Shown one piece after another: positions 41,581 to 51,107 of a stretch of 64,000 nt of DNA (its first letter is position 1; each line of letters opens with the position of its first letter). Location: NCBI GenBank assembly GCA_965205925.1, contig OZ242183.1, forward strand, positions 1,612,001 to 1,676,000. Reading direction: 5' to 3'. The stretch comes from CAYRJD01 sp965205925. Lineage in GTDB: Bacteria > Actinomycetota > Acidimicrobiia > Acidimicrobiales > Poriferisodalaceae. Made by a program: the position numbers and the translations under genes. The notes below the pieces were generated by a model. The model saw only the letters and a list, made by a program, of their open reading frames with translations. It was not told the DNA's origin and did not search any database.

Positions 41581-44049
41581 ATGAGTCGCATGAACAGCCC
41601 GGAACCTCGTTCTAGGGAACTACCAGACCCGCGACCGCGATCGAACCGTCAACCAGAAGATGTCCCGTTAACGATCGTTAGCAACACAGATCTGGTTGAA
41701 TTTGGTGAAGCACTGGCCACGGCACAAGCGTGCGCAATCGACACGGAAACCGTCTATTCCAAAAGTGACCCAAGCAATTTCATTGGTCCGTTGCGAGTGG
41801 TTTCAGCCGCTACTCGTAGTCGCGATCCCAATACGAACGACTGGTCGGATCGCAGCTGGGTAGTTGATGTGCGTGCGGTAGATAGCAGCCAACTTGCAAA
41901 AGCGCTTGCGGGCGTCAAGGCCGACGCCTGGAATGCCAATTTTGATTCCCATGTAATAGAGCGCGACCTTTTTGGGTTTGCAAGCGATGCAGCACCAGTG
42001 TGGTGGGATGTCATGCTGTCAGATGCGCTACTGCATCAAGGGCTGAGCGGCTTCGGTTTTTACCACTCTCTGGCCTGGGCATCAGAGTGGTATCTGGGCG
42101 TGCAAGCTCAAGGCAAAGGCACGATCCAGACTTCTTTCACGACCGACGGCGAGCTAACTAACGAGCAGCTGCAATATGCGGCCGCAGACGCAGTTGAGAC
42201 GCTGTGGATTGGCCAGATTGTGCGAGAGCGTCTAGCCAAGGCCGGACTTGAGCAGATCTGTCAGCTTGAGCAGGGTGCGCGCCCGTTTTTGGATCGAATG
42301 CAACGTTCCGGTTTGGCCGTAGATCAACAGGGCTGGAAAACCGAGCTACAGAGCTTTGAGCAGCGCCGCCAAGAGCTAATGACTCGTTTGGCGGAGCTAA
42401 CGGGTGGTGGGCAAGGAGGGCTGTTTGATCAGCAAGTAAAACCCAACTGGAACCCAAACAGCGAACATGAAGTTCGCGCAGTGCTGAACCGGTACGCGCA
42501 AGATCGGGTGCAACGTTGGGCGCTTGCTGAGTTCGGTGAACATCGTCTATTGAACGAAACCGACAGTTTGAACGCGATGGTGTTGAAAGCAATAGGTGGC
42601 GAGATCTGCGAGGCGTTGCTGGCCTTGCGCGACGCAACCAAGGTTGTTTCAACTTATGGCGATGGTCTCTTGTCATTCGTTCGTTCCGACGGTCGATTTC
42701 ACTCCAGCTACTTGCAGGTGGTTGGCACGAACACCGGTCGACTGGCCAGCCGGAATCCAAACGCTCAAAACCTGACGCCACTCCTCAAGCCCTACATACA
42801 TCCCGCGCCTGGCGCGGTGTTTGTATATGCCGACCTGAGTCAGGCCGAGCTGCGGTTTGCCGCCCAAGTAGCTGACGACAAAAAACTGCAAAAAGCTTTC
42901 GAGCTGGGCTTAGACATTCACGACGCCACCGCTACCAGCATGTTTGACATAGACATGAGTGAGCTGCGCTCAACGGATCCCACCCAACATGATCTGATGC
43001 GAACAAAGGCAAAACGCATCAATTTTGGGATTCTTTACGGCTTGCGAGCAGCAGGCTTGGCGAGAACCTTGACCGAAGACGGCGTGTACACACAACGGCA
43101 CGAAGCCGAAGAGTTGATCGACACCTATCTAGAGACCTATCCCGGTGTGGGGGCATGGGTGAAAACGCGCGACGAATTCATTTCTGACCTTGCGGTGTCG
43201 CCGCCGGAAGTTGATTGGCCGCTGACCTTACGGCTGCATCTGCTGTGGCAGCAGGTGGATTTGGCTCGACGCCAGCTACGAGAGGAGCTGCATCGTCATT
43301 GTGTAGCCGAGGAGGTTGATGCTCGCCTGCGATCTAGTACCGCAGATGATGTCCCAGCAAACCTTGCGGAAACCGCTTGGTGTTTGTCATTTTCTGCTCC
43401 GGTGGTAATCGGAACCGATGGTGAGCATTTTCGGATTGATTCGCGCACGCTCGCTGGTAGGCGCCAACAGTTCACCTTGCGCACCGATGGGCTACTTGAG
43501 ACTGCTGCACAAATCGTTGCCGAATCGCAAAAACCACAACCACGCAAAGCTTGGGAGCTTGCACTAAGCAGAACAGGGCTGGTGACACCATTCACCTCTG
43601 GCGATGCTGCCATGGACTCCAAGGAGCTCGCAAAGCTGCTTGAAAATCGGCCGCTGCGTCGTGCGGTGATAGATGCCGTTGGCGAGAACATGGGTGCAGA
43701 TAATCAAGCGGCCTTACTTAATCGTGCGTTGAGTTCACGCATTGAGCGCTTAGCCAACGCTTATCGCAACGCGCCTATTCAAGGAGGTGTGGCTGATGTG
43801 ATGCTGGACGCTTTTGCGCGCCTACACAGTCGGCTTAGTGCTATAGAAAACGCCAAAGGGGTTCAGACCGTGCACGACAGTGTGGTGGTTGAATGCTTGG
43901 AATCTGATGCAGACAAAGTGGCTGTGTTGGTGCGCGACACATTGGAAGAAGCCATGCAGCATTGGTGCCCAGATGTGCCAGCGGTAGTGGACACCGATAT
44001 TAGAACGAGCCTTTCTGACAAGGACATCGTTCGCACGATTTCTAGCTAA
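41581..44049 (+). CDS. Family A DNA polymerase with 3'-5' exonuclease domain and large internal insertion
   Basis: An 822-residue PolI-like enzyme without a 5' nuclease domain. The exonuclease domain begins with ACAIDTET (Asp54, Glu56). Polymerase motif A is YADLSQAELR from residue 416, motif B is RTKAKRINFGILYG near 478, and motif C is VHDSVVVEC with Asp766. Between PGVGAWVKTRDEF and NAPIQGGVADVM lie roughly 190 residues with no familiar counterpart, where PolI has a short TLxGRRR-type segment. A separate full PolI probably exists elsewhere. It could serve repair or derive from a mobile-element polymerase; both are inference. Confidence 0.88.
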   Translation: MSRMNSPEPRSRELPDPRPRSNRQPEDVPLTIVSNTDLVEFGEALATAQACAIDTETVYSKSDPSNFIGPLRVVSAATRSRDPNTNDWSDRSWVVDVRAVDSSQLAKALAGVKADAWNANFDSHVIERDLFGFASDAAPVWWDVMLSDALLHQGLSGFGFYHSLAWASEWYLGVQAQGKGTIQTSFTTDGELTNEQLQYAAADAVETLWIGQIVRERLAKAGLEQICQLEQGARPFLDRMQRSGLAVDQQGWKTELQSFEQRRQELMTRLAELTGGGQGGLFDQQVKPNWNPNSEHEVRAVLNRYAQDRVQRWALAEFGEHRLLNETDSLNAMVLKAIGGEICEALLALRDATKVVSTYGDGLLSFVRSDGRFHSSYLQVVGTNTGRLASRNPNAQNLTPLLKPYIHPAPGAVFVYADLSQAELRFAAQVADDKKLQKAFELGLDIHDATATSMFDIDMSELRSTDPTQHDLMRTKAKRINFGILYGLRAAGLARTLTEDGVYTQRHEAEELIDTYLETYPGVGAWVKTRDEFISDLAVSPPEVDWPLTLRLHLLWQQVDLARRQLREELHRHCVAEEVDARLRSSTADDVPANLAETAWCLSFSAPVVIGTDGEHFRIDSRTLAGRRQQFTLRTDGLLETAAQIVAESQKPQPRKAWELALSRTGLVTPFTSGDAAMDSKELAKLLENRPLRRAVIDAVGENMGADNQAALLNRALSSRIERLANAYRNAPIQGGVADVMLDAFARLHSRLSAIENAKGVQTVHDSVVVECLESDADKVAVLVRDTLEEAMQHWCPDVPAVVDTDIRTSLSDKDIVRTISS

Positions 44050-44061
44050 CGAGTCTTCTAA

Positions 44062-45387
44062 CTAATCGGCAACAGTGGGAGGCTTGGGTACCTCAGTTGC
44101 CGGTGTTGGCCGTCCGGGAGCCAGTCGTATTCCGACTGTCGTATAGGCCGCAGTAGCGGCGAGCACTACTACACCCATCAGCACTATGGCGGCTCGTAGA
44201 CCTACCACCTCAGCCAACCAGCCCAACGGAGCTGCGGCGATTCCGAAGCCCGCAAATGACAGCTGCACGAGAGATTGCACTCGACCTTGATGCTCTTCAT
44301 CGCTTAGTTGTAGCGCACGTGATTGCGACAGTGCCAAGAATCCTGTAGCAGCACCGCCAACGAGTATTACCACGAAGAACGCCAGCAAGAAGTTAGGTGT
44401 TCCAGCTAATAGCAACACTCCAATCCCGAAGGCCGTCCCCATCAGCAAAGTGAGTCGTCCCACCATTGGTGAATCGGCTTTGGAGGCCAAAGGAATCGCT
44501 ACGGCGATGGCGCCAAATGACGAGGCTGTGCCGATAAGGCCAACGTAGCTTTCATTCAGACCAAAGGTTCCTTCAATCAGCGCCGGCATAAATGCGATGT
44601 AGTTGAAACCGAACATCACCACAATCAATGAGCACACGACCAATCGCCGCAAATCCGGCCGGCTGTTTACAAACTTGACTCCATCGAGTATTTCTCGCAA
44701 AGGCGAGCTGTGCTGGGTGTTTGGTTTGGGTGCAACATCTTCAAGCCACAACAGCAACACGAAGCTGATGATGTTGAAACCCGCGGCAATCAGATAACCG
44801 CCACCAATGCCAAAGGCAGCAACACCTGCCAAGATGCCGGCCAATGACGGTGCGAATACTCGTGTGATGCTCATCGACAAGGTTTGCAACGTGACTGCAT
44901 TGCCTACTAGAGCAGGGCCAACAATCAGGGTTGTGTACGAGATACGAGCAGGGCCAATCAGCCCGAACATCGATCCCTGAATGACCGCTGCAATTAGCAG
45001 CATCCAAAAGCTCGCCACATTAAAAATCACCGCTAAGCCCATGCAAGTAGCACTGACTGTAAGAATCGCTTGCCCCCACAGCATCAGGCGCTGCTTACGT
45101 AACCGGTCTGCGGCCACACCGCCCAAGGGTGTGGAAATCAGCAGCGCCAGCCCAAACGCCAAGAAAACGACTCCTAGCGCTCCCTCACGCTCGGATAGGT
45201 CCCAAGCCAACAGTGCGCGCAGCAAGAACTGCATTTGCACACCCATAAAGGAAAAGGTCGTGCTCCACCACAACAACCGGAATGCCGGGATTGAAAGCGA
45301 AGCAAACCGCGCGACATCGTGAGTTTGAGCTCTAGCAGGCTCTGCATGATCTGACTTTTCATGATCAGGCGGATCCTGTGATGACAT
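44062..45387 (-). CDS. MFS transporter
   Basis: A 441-residue major facilitator protein with about 12 hydrophobic helices. Hallmarks are the loop 2-3 motif GGVAADRLRKQRLM and two six-helix halves. It resembles the enterobactin-exporter-like (EntS) MFS branch, often multidrug or siderophore exporters. Substrate unknown. It shares a 61-base divergent region with the SDR gene at 45449 and converges with the polymerase gene. Confidence 0.88.
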   Translation of the reverse strand: MSSQDPPDHEKSDHAEPARAQTHDVARFASLSIPAFRLLWWSTTFSFMGVQMQFLLRALLAWDLSEREGALGVVFLAFGLALLISTPLGGVAADRLRKQRLMLWGQAILTVSATCMGLAVIFNVASFWMLLIAAVIQGSMFGLIGPARISYTTLIVGPALVGNAVTLQTLSMSITRVFAPSLAGILAGVAAFGIGGGYLIAAGFNIISFVLLLWLEDVAPKPNTQHSSPLREILDGVKFVNSRPDLRRLVVCSLIVVMFGFNYIAFMPALIEGTFGLNESYVGLIGTASSFGAIAVAIPLASKADSPMVGRLTLLMGTAFGIGVLLLAGTPNFLLAFFVVILVGGAATGFLALSQSRALQLSDEEHQGRVQSLVQLSFAGFGIAAAPLGWLAEVVGLRAAIVLMGVVVLAATAAYTTVGIRLAPGRPTPATEVPKPPTVAD

Positions 45388-45448
45388 CGCGCCTAACGCT
45401 ACCTACGGGCAGGTTTTTAGAGTGATCTGCGGATTAGATTACGAATCT

Positions 45449-46228
45449 ATGCCACGAATGGATTTGACTGGTTCTTCAGCCATCATCACCGGCGGAGCAT
45501 CCGGTATTGGTCTTGCTTGCGCCTCGCAACTCGCTCAAGCTGGGGCCACAGTTGTTATTGCTGACCTGCAAGAGAAACAGGGCATAAACGCAGCTAAGGA
45601 GCTGGGTGGGTTGTTTGTGCAATGCGATGTGACCGACGTTGAAACCGTGCAAGCGGCTGTGGCGGCGGCTTGTGAGATCGCACCGTTACGCGCAGTTGTG
45701 AATTCAGCCGGTTTGGGACGCGCAGCGCGCACAATCGACCGTGACAACACACCGATGCCGTTAGAAGATTTCACGTTTGTAGTCAACGTGAATTTGATTG
45801 GAACGTTCAACATGATTAGTTGGGCTGCCGCTGCCATGGCGCAAGCAAAGCCTTTGGATGCTGATGGCGCACGTGGAGCAATAGTGAACATGGCTTCGGT
45901 AGCAGCGTTTGACGGCCAGATCGGTCAGGCTGCTTACTCTGCTTCAAAAGGTGGTGTGGTCGGCATGACGTTGCCGATTGCGCGTGACCTGTCGGCCACC
46001 GGTATCCGGGTAAACACGATTGCACCCGGGCTGATTGACACACCGATTTACGGTGAGGGCGAGCAATCGGACTTGTTTAAGAAACATCTAGGTGAAAATG
46101 TGCTGTTTCCAAAACGGCTAGGCACGAGCGAAGAACTGGCATACGTGGCGATGGAGTGCATCACCAATCCCTACATGAACGGTGAAGTAATCAGGGTCGA
46201 CGGCGGTGCTCGTTTGCCACCGCGCTAG
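45449..46228 (+). CDS. Short-chain dehydrogenase (HSD10/3-hydroxyacyl-CoA dehydrogenase type 2-like)
   Basis: An NAD-dependent SDR of about 259 residues. The cofactor loop is TGGASGIG, NAD-preferring Asp in VVIADLQ, then NSAG, Ser in NMASVAAFDGQ and Tyr/Lys in YSASKGG. The GQIGQAAYSASKGG and TIAPGLIDTPIY parts match type II 3-hydroxyacyl-CoA dehydrogenases, which act on branched acyl-CoAs and steroids. The start at 45449 (MPRMDLTG) is preferred over 45422 since homology begins at MDLTG. It overlaps the convergent hydrolase gene by 4 bases. Confidence 0.88.
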   Translation: MPRMDLTGSSAIITGGASGIGLACASQLAQAGATVVIADLQEKQGINAAKELGGLFVQCDVTDVETVQAAVAAACEIAPLRAVVNSAGLGRAARTIDRDNTPMPLEDFTFVVNVNLIGTFNMISWAAAAMAQAKPLDADGARGAIVNMASVAAFDGQIGQAAYSASKGGVVGMTLPIARDLSATGIRVNTIAPGLIDTPIYGEGEQSDLFKKHLGENVLFPKRLGTSEELAYVAMECITNPYMNGEVIRVDGGARLPPR

Positions 46229-47025
46229 CCGCTTAACAAAAACTCAGCCACGGCATCGTTGAACGCCTCCGGCTGTTCTTGATTGGCTAGGTGACCCGCG
46301 TCGGCAATGAGCTGCAGCTTTGCGTTGGGTATGCCTTCGGCCAGCTTTTGAGAGGCTTTCGGTGGTGTTACTTGATCGTGCTCGCCGACCAGCACCAGGG
46401 TCGGAACCTGTATGCGATGCAAATCCGGAGCGTGATAGGTATCGGCCATGGAATCGCAAGCCCATTGATAACTAGGCATGCGCAATGCTTCAATCATCAT
46501 TTCGGCTACGCGAGACTGCAACGCACTCGGCGCATCGTCGCTTAGAAGCACTTCTGAGCGGGAGCTAGCAAACTGCTCTGGCCCAAGCGATACCAGGCCT
46601 GCAGCGCGAGATCGCATGGCTTCAGCGGTTTCAGGCCTACCTCCCGCTCCGCTGCTTGAGTCGGCCAATATCAATGCCGTGACCAGCTCAGGGTGTCGTA
46701 GGCAAAGACTGGTTGCGATGACGCCACCCCAAGAAACACCAAGCACCTCAGCGGTATTGGCTACGTCAGATTTGCTCAGCTCAGATCGGATTAGCTCGGC
46801 GGCCATATCGGCCCAACCTTCAATACCTGGTGCTGCGGGTGGGTCGGGTGAATTTCGGTAACCGGGCGCGTCCCAGGCCACCAAGCGTCGACCGGTTCGT
46901 TCAGCTAAGGGATGTTGCGACTCAAAAGCGTCTGCGTTTGAACCAATGCCATGCAGGCACAACAGCAGTGGTGCATCGCTCGCACCGTGTGACATAACGT
47001 AAGTAGCAGGCTGAAACTGAGTCAT
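46225..47025 (-). CDS. Alpha/beta-fold hydrolase
   Basis: A 266-residue hydrolase. HGIGSNADAF forms the oxyanion region, LGVSWGGVIATSL is the nucleophile elbow with Ser, Asp is in LVLVGEHDQVTPP and His in DAGHLANQEQP. It resembles 3-oxoadipate enol-lactonase/meta-cleavage hydrolase relatives. It precedes, and probably shares a transcript with, no gene downstream, but follows the SMP-30 gene by 6 bases. A lactone or ester substrate is plausible. Confidence 0.85.
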   Translation of the reverse strand: MTQFQPATYVMSHGASDAPLLLCLHGIGSNADAFESQHPLAERTGRRLVAWDAPGYRNSPDPPAAPGIEGWADMAAELIRSELSKSDVANTAEVLGVSWGGVIATSLCLRHPELVTALILADSSSGAGGRPETAEAMRSRAAGLVSLGPEQFASSRSEVLLSDDAPSALQSRVAEMMIEALRMPSYQWACDSMADTYHAPDLHRIQVPTLVLVGEHDQVTPPKASQKLAEGIPNAKLQLIADAGHLANQEQPEAFNDAVAEFLLSG

Positions 47026-47031
47026 ACTCAG

Positions 47032-47862
47032 TCACACTCGCGCCAGCGGGGTCGGCACACCGGCATATTTACTACGGGTCTTGTAAATGCATCCTCCAGC
47101 TGAGGTGCTGCCGCCAGTGACGATGTAGAGGTCTGTCATGTCCGCTCCCCCGAAGCAGACGCTCGTAACCATCGGGTCTGGCACGGTAACAAAAACGTCT
47201 GGTTCGCCTTGCGGGGTGTAGCGCTGAACTCTGCCGCCGTTGGCTAGTGCCACCCAAATACCGCCTTCGGTATCGACAGCAAGACCGTCGGGAGTGTCTT
47301 GTTCGGCTACAAACTCACGCTTGTTAGTAACAATGTCACCAGTCACGTCAGACACCCAAACTCGGCCGGGGTCGCTGTCGCAGTGATACAGCCGTAACCC
47401 GTCAGGTGAAAATCCGATGCCGTTGGTGAGCCCTACGCCGTCATAGATCTCTTCAAATGATCCATCCAGATTGATCCGATAGAGCTCACCAGGGGTGCTA
47501 GCTGCCGATTCATCGAACGGATCTCGTCGCAAGGAACCGACGTAGACGCGGCCAGCGGAATCGGCGTGCATGTCGTTGAAGCCAGGCAGTCCTGGGTCAA
47601 ACAGCACACGAATTTCACCACCTTCGGCTTGACTTCTTACGTGCTGAATGTTGCGTCCGCTGACAACTAACCCGCCGTCGGCGTGAAACAACATTCCACC
47701 GACGCCACGACGCTTCGGGATAACCAGCTCAATCTCACCGTCTGGATGTAATCGCCGAACGCCGCCATTGGGCACATCGGAGAAATAGAGGTTGTTCTCT
47801 GCGTCCACGCGCGGGGCTTCGATCAGTCCCCAACCTGAGGTCAACTGCTCCAGATCTGACAT
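47032..47862 (-). CDS. SMP-30/gluconolactonase family protein (copy 1)
   Basis: A 276-residue six-bladed beta-propeller of the SMP-30/regucalcin/gluconolactonase family, hydrolysing sugar or other lactones with a divalent metal. Signature parts are LIEAPRVDAENNLYFSD with the metal Glu, GLTNGIGFSPDGLRLYHCDS with Asn and Asp ligands, and TSVCFGGADMTDLYIVT. A second paralogue lies at 50180-51103. It is followed within 6 bases by an alpha/beta hydrolase, suggesting a small catabolic unit. Confidence 0.88.
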   Translation of the reverse strand: MSDLEQLTSGWGLIEAPRVDAENNLYFSDVPNGGVRRLHPDGEIELVIPKRRGVGGMLFHADGGLVVSGRNIQHVRSQAEGGEIRVLFDPGLPGFNDMHADSAGRVYVGSLRRDPFDESAASTPGELYRINLDGSFEEIYDGVGLTNGIGFSPDGLRLYHCDSDPGRVWVSDVTGDIVTNKREFVAEQDTPDGLAVDTEGGIWVALANGGRVQRYTPQGEPDVFVTVPDPMVTSVCFGGADMTDLYIVTGGSTSAGGCIYKTRSKYAGVPTPLARV

Positions 47863-47902
47863 GTTTCACATTCTTTGTTGTTTAGCTTGGTTCAGGCTGT
47901 GC

Positions 47903-48571
47903 TCATCTTGGCATAGCTAAAGGCAGCCCGACACGGTTAAACAGATCCTGCAACATCCGCAATGTCAAACCCCATACGACCCGACCGTCGTCAAGTTCAA
48001 TCCCTGGCCAACTCATCTCCGGATATTTGTGATGACTGTATTGAATGAACCTTTTGTCATTGGCCAGATCCGTTAGTGGCACCCAAATTGTCGCTGCTAC
48101 CTCATGGTTCAACGCCACGATCGGTCGCTCACCATGCCACCAACAAACGTGCGGCGTAACGCGTAGCTGCATGCCGGTTCCTCGGGGACCGCCTTGTAGA
48201 TCCGTTAGCCGGCCTAGTAGTTGCGCGCCGGTTATATCCACACCTATTTCTTCAGCTGTCTCACGTGCTGCGGTAACAAAAGAGCTTTCGTCGCTGACCT
48301 CAGCACGCCCTCCTGGAAATGCCATATGCCCTGACCACGGATCGTTCTCATGCGTCGCCCGCTCAATGAACAACACCGCAGGACCATCTGCATTTTCGTG
48401 CAAGATCGCAACCACCGCAGCGGAAGGGACATCGGTGCTGAGCCTGAGCTGCGCCGGATCCTGGTGGACAGTCTGGTGGACAGTTTCGCTGGCTGCAGCG
48501 TTTAACAGCACTGCTTGGAGTCGCGCAGGAGTAAATGCAGTGGCTACAGCAGAAGTCAAACTGTGCTGCAT
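47903..48571 (-). CDS. NUDIX hydrolase, CoA pyrophosphatase-like
   Basis: A 222-residue NUDIX protein. The Nudix box GGRAEVSDESSFVTAARETA continuing to EEIGVD is complete (GX5EX7REUXEEXGU type). The preceding WSGHMAFPGGRAE fits the CoA-pyrophosphatase subgroup (NudL/YeaB). It probably hydrolyses CoA or its derivatives to phosphopantetheine and ADP. The ATG at 48571 is used; a TTG one codon earlier is possible. It follows the nitroreductase gene by 13 bases and precedes the SMP-30 gene by 40. Confidence 0.87.
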   Translation of the reverse strand: MQHSLTSAVATAFTPARLQAVLLNAAASETVHQTVHQDPAQLRLSTDVPSAAVVAILHENADGPAVLFIERATHENDPWSGHMAFPGGRAEVSDESSFVTAARETAEEIGVDITGAQLLGRLTDLQGGPRGTGMQLRVTPHVCWWHGERPIVALNHEVAATIWVPLTDLANDKRFIQYSHHKYPEMSWPGIELDDGRVVWGLTLRMLQDLFNRVGLPLAMPR

Positions 48572-48584
48572 CAAGATGACTGGG

Positions 48585-49247
48585 TTAAGAGACGTCGCTT
48601 TGCCAAGGCGTACCGAAGGAGTCGTCGTAGGCCATCTTGTCAGGACCGCGACGACTGATTGGCCCGTGTCCTGCTCCTTGCGGATAGCCCAAAGGCACCA
48701 GGGCCAACGTCGCCCACTTTTTTGGGATGTCTAAGGCTTGTTGCACAACTGCTTCGTCCAAGCAATGCAAGGTGGTTAACACGCAGCCCAACCCTTCGGT
48801 GCGCGCAGCAAGCATGGCGTTTTGCACGGGTGGATAAACCGACGCGCCGCCGATCATTGACACGCGATCTAAGCCCTCATCGGTTATCGCCATATGTTCA
48901 GGGTTGCCGATAAACATCAAAATCGCCGGCGCTTCCGCCAGATGATCAGCTAGATAATCGCCAGCAGCCAACATGCGTTGCTGCGCTGCTTGACCAGACG
49001 GATCAGCCTCTACCGCTGCTCGCATTTGTTTTGTGTAGATGTACCACTGAGGGCGATAAACCTCAGCTAGAGCTGCCTTGCGCTCATCGCTGGTAACTAC
49101 TACCACTCGCCACGGCTGGACGTTGCCGCCAGTTGGTGCCCAACACGCTGCTTGCAGCACCCGCTGCAGCACATCGGTAGGGATTGGATCTGTCTTAAGA
49201 CGTCGCACCGCTCGCAGCGTGCTCATCATTTCGTATATGTCGTTCAC
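48585..49247 (-). CDS. Nitroreductase-family flavoprotein
   Basis: A 220-residue FMN-dependent reductase. The N-terminal STLRAVRRLKTDPIP holds the conserved FMN-binding Arg cluster, followed by AACWAPTGGNVQPWRVVVV, and AARTEGLGCVLTT later. Such enzymes reduce nitro compounds, quinones or enones with NAD(P)H. It is divergently arranged from the SDR at 49384 across 136 bases that contain a 6-bp dyad (TAGCTG ... CAGCTA). The physiological substrate is not evident. Confidence 0.87.
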   Translation of the reverse strand: MNDIYEMMSTLRAVRRLKTDPIPTDVLQRVLQAACWAPTGGNVQPWRVVVVTSDERKAALAEVYRPQWYIYTKQMRAAVEADPSGQAAQQRMLAAGDYLADHLAEAPAILMFIGNPEHMAITDEGLDRVSMIGGASVYPPVQNAMLAARTEGLGCVLTTLHCLDEAVVQQALDIPKKWATLALVPLGYPQGAGHGPISRRGPDKMAYDDSFGTPWQSDVS

Positions 49248-49383
49248 AATTGCAAACTGAACTTAGCTGCTGCACAGCTACGTAAACCGCGACTGAGCGT
49301 TAAAACAACAGCAGCACACCTGCAGACATAGCAAACTGCTGATCGCATTACGACAATGTTTGTGAAGTCACTGATAGGCACCA

Positions 49384-50151
49384 ATGAATGAAGTTAATTT
49401 TTCGGTTGATCTGAGCGGGCAGACCGCCCTGGTTACCGGCACCACCTCGGGCCTTGGAGAGCGGTTTGCCACCGTTCTGGCTAGCTGTGGAGCCAAGGTA
49501 GCCCTATGCGGACGCCGAGTTGAGCGGCTAGAAGCCTTGGCAACTGAGTTGCGTTCTAACGGAGCCGACGTTTTACCGCTGCCGCTAGATGTGACCGACC
49601 CGCAAGCAATCTTCGCAGCAGTAGCACACGCCGAAGAAGTGCTTGGCCCAGTTCAAATTCTGGTGAACAACGCAGGCAAGCCTGACGCCCGACTAGCGAT
49701 GAAGATGGACGTTGAGTTCGTAGATGAGATGATTTCTACAAATCTGACTTCGTTGTTTCACTTGTCGTGTGAAGTCGCCCGCCGGCTAAAAGATGCTAAA
49801 CGAGATGGGCGCATCGTGAACATTTCGTCAATGGCTGCTTACAACGCTCAAGCGCAAGGCACCTCTATGTATGCCATCACCAAGGGCGCGGTGGTGCGTA
49901 TGACCGAAATGCTTGCACTGGAGTTCGCCCGCTACAACATCAACGTCAACTGCATCGCACCGGGCGCGTTCGAAAGCGAAATGATGGACGGAATGTTGGA
50001 ACGCATGGGCGACATCACCGCCGGGTTTCCCCGTCAGCGAATCTGTAAGGCCAACCAGCTTGATTCCACGTTGCTTTACCTCGTTTCACCCTCGTCGCAA
50101 GTGGTTACGGGCACTTGCATCAAGGTGCACGATGGTCAGAGCGCCGGCTAA
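49384..50151 (+). CDS. Short-chain dehydrogenase/reductase
   Basis: A 255-residue SDR. The cofactor loop is TGTTSGLGERFA, the Arg pair in LCGRRVERLE suggests NADPH, then NNAG, Ser in NISSMAAYN and Tyr/Lys in YAITKGA. It resembles gluconate 5-dehydrogenase/3-oxoacyl reductase-type SDRs. Its neighbours are two SMP-30 lactonase paralogues, so a sugar-acid or lactone pathway is conceivable but unproven. Confidence 0.87.
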   Translation: MNEVNFSVDLSGQTALVTGTTSGLGERFATVLASCGAKVALCGRRVERLEALATELRSNGADVLPLPLDVTDPQAIFAAVAHAEEVLGPVQILVNNAGKPDARLAMKMDVEFVDEMISTNLTSLFHLSCEVARRLKDAKRDGRIVNISSMAAYNAQAQGTSMYAITKGAVVRMTEMLALEFARYNINVNCIAPGAFESEMMDGMLERMGDITAGFPRQRICKANQLDSTLLYLVSPSSQVVTGTCIKVHDGQSAG

Positions 50152-50179
50152 TACGGCCTTACGGTCTAACTAAGTCGAA

Positions 50180-51103
50180 CTAATAAGCCAGTTTCAAGCC
50201 AGGGCGGGGCCACTCGCCTACTACTAACCGACCGGTGCTTGACAGTGTTAGGTAGGCGGTAGTCATATCAGCACCACCGAAGCAGATGTTGGTGCAAAGA
50301 GGATCGTCGGTAGGCGCAAACTCCAGCTCTTCGCCGGCAGGAGTAAAGGTGCTAACACCACCGGTCAGAATCGTTCCAACACTGATGTTGCCCTCGGCAT
50401 CCATCGCTAGCGAATCGAAATACTTAGCTCCAGCGGGGCGCGCCAGAAAGCTTGTACGAATGTCGCCGATACTGGCTATTTCACCCGGTCCAGACAACTC
50501 CCAATGAAGCAAGGAGCCTGAAAATGTTTCGGCTACGTAGATGTGATTTTCATCCGGTGAGAGGCCAACTCCGTTGGGTGCATCCAGCGGAAACACCACC
50601 TCTGTTACTTGGGAACCGTCGGCCTTGCCGTAATAGAGGCCGCCGCGATCGCGATCGCGCTCTCTTATTTTGCCGTGGTCGGTAAACCAAAAACCGCCAT
50701 GCGAGTCAAACATCAGGTCGTTAGGCCCTTTCAGTGGCACACCGTTGACATCGGCGTAAACAATGTCAACCTCACCCGTATTTAGGTCTATTCGTTCAAT
50801 GCGACCGGTGGTGTAATCGTTGGCTACCTCACCAGGGATGGTTAGGCCGTCTAGTTCGAGCCATTCAAAGCCACCGTTGTTGCAAACATAAAGCGCTCCG
50901 TCCGGGCCTATGGCGGCTCCGTTAGGGCCGCCACCTGGAGTTGCCAGCACATCGGTGGAGCCATCGGTCGGGTCTACACGCGTGATGGTGCCACTCTTGA
51001 TTTCAACCAGCACGATTGACCCGTCGTCCATTACGACCGGACCCTCTGGGAAGTTCAACCCTGAGGCGACATTGACGAAATGATTGTCGTTAAAAAAACT
51101 CAC
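50180..51103 (-). CDS. SMP-30/gluconolactonase family protein (copy 2)
   Basis: A 307-residue beta-propeller lactonase. Landmarks are GLNFPEGPVVMDDGSIVLVE with the metal Glu, PLKGPNDLMFDSHGGFWFTD, DAPNGVGLSPDENHIYVAET and TNICFGGADMTTAYLTLS. The latter matches the equivalent part of copy 1 (CFGGADMT), but overall the two differ. The GTG start lies next to a strong hairpin over the ftsK stop codon, and no clear ribosome binding site is seen, so its expression may be linked to readthrough from ftsK. Confidence 0.88.
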   Translation of the reverse strand: MSFFNDNHFVNVASGLNFPEGPVVMDDGSIVLVEIKSGTITRVDPTDGSTDVLATPGGGPNGAAIGPDGALYVCNNGGFEWLELDGLTIPGEVANDYTTGRIERIDLNTGEVDIVYADVNGVPLKGPNDLMFDSHGGFWFTDHGKIRERDRDRGGLYYGKADGSQVTEVVFPLDAPNGVGLSPDENHIYVAETFSGSLLHWELSGPGEIASIGDIRTSFLARPAGAKYFDSLAMDAEGNISVGTILTGGVSTFTPAGEELEFAPTDDPLCTNICFGGADMTTAYLTLSSTGRLVVGEWPRPGLKLAY

Positions 51104-51107
51104 AGCC

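Noticed and set aside
42158..42781. 207-residue antisense frame inside the polymerase gene
   Set aside because: Opposite intact polymerase motifs, with Arg/Ser/Pro-rich low-quality composition and no ribosome binding site.
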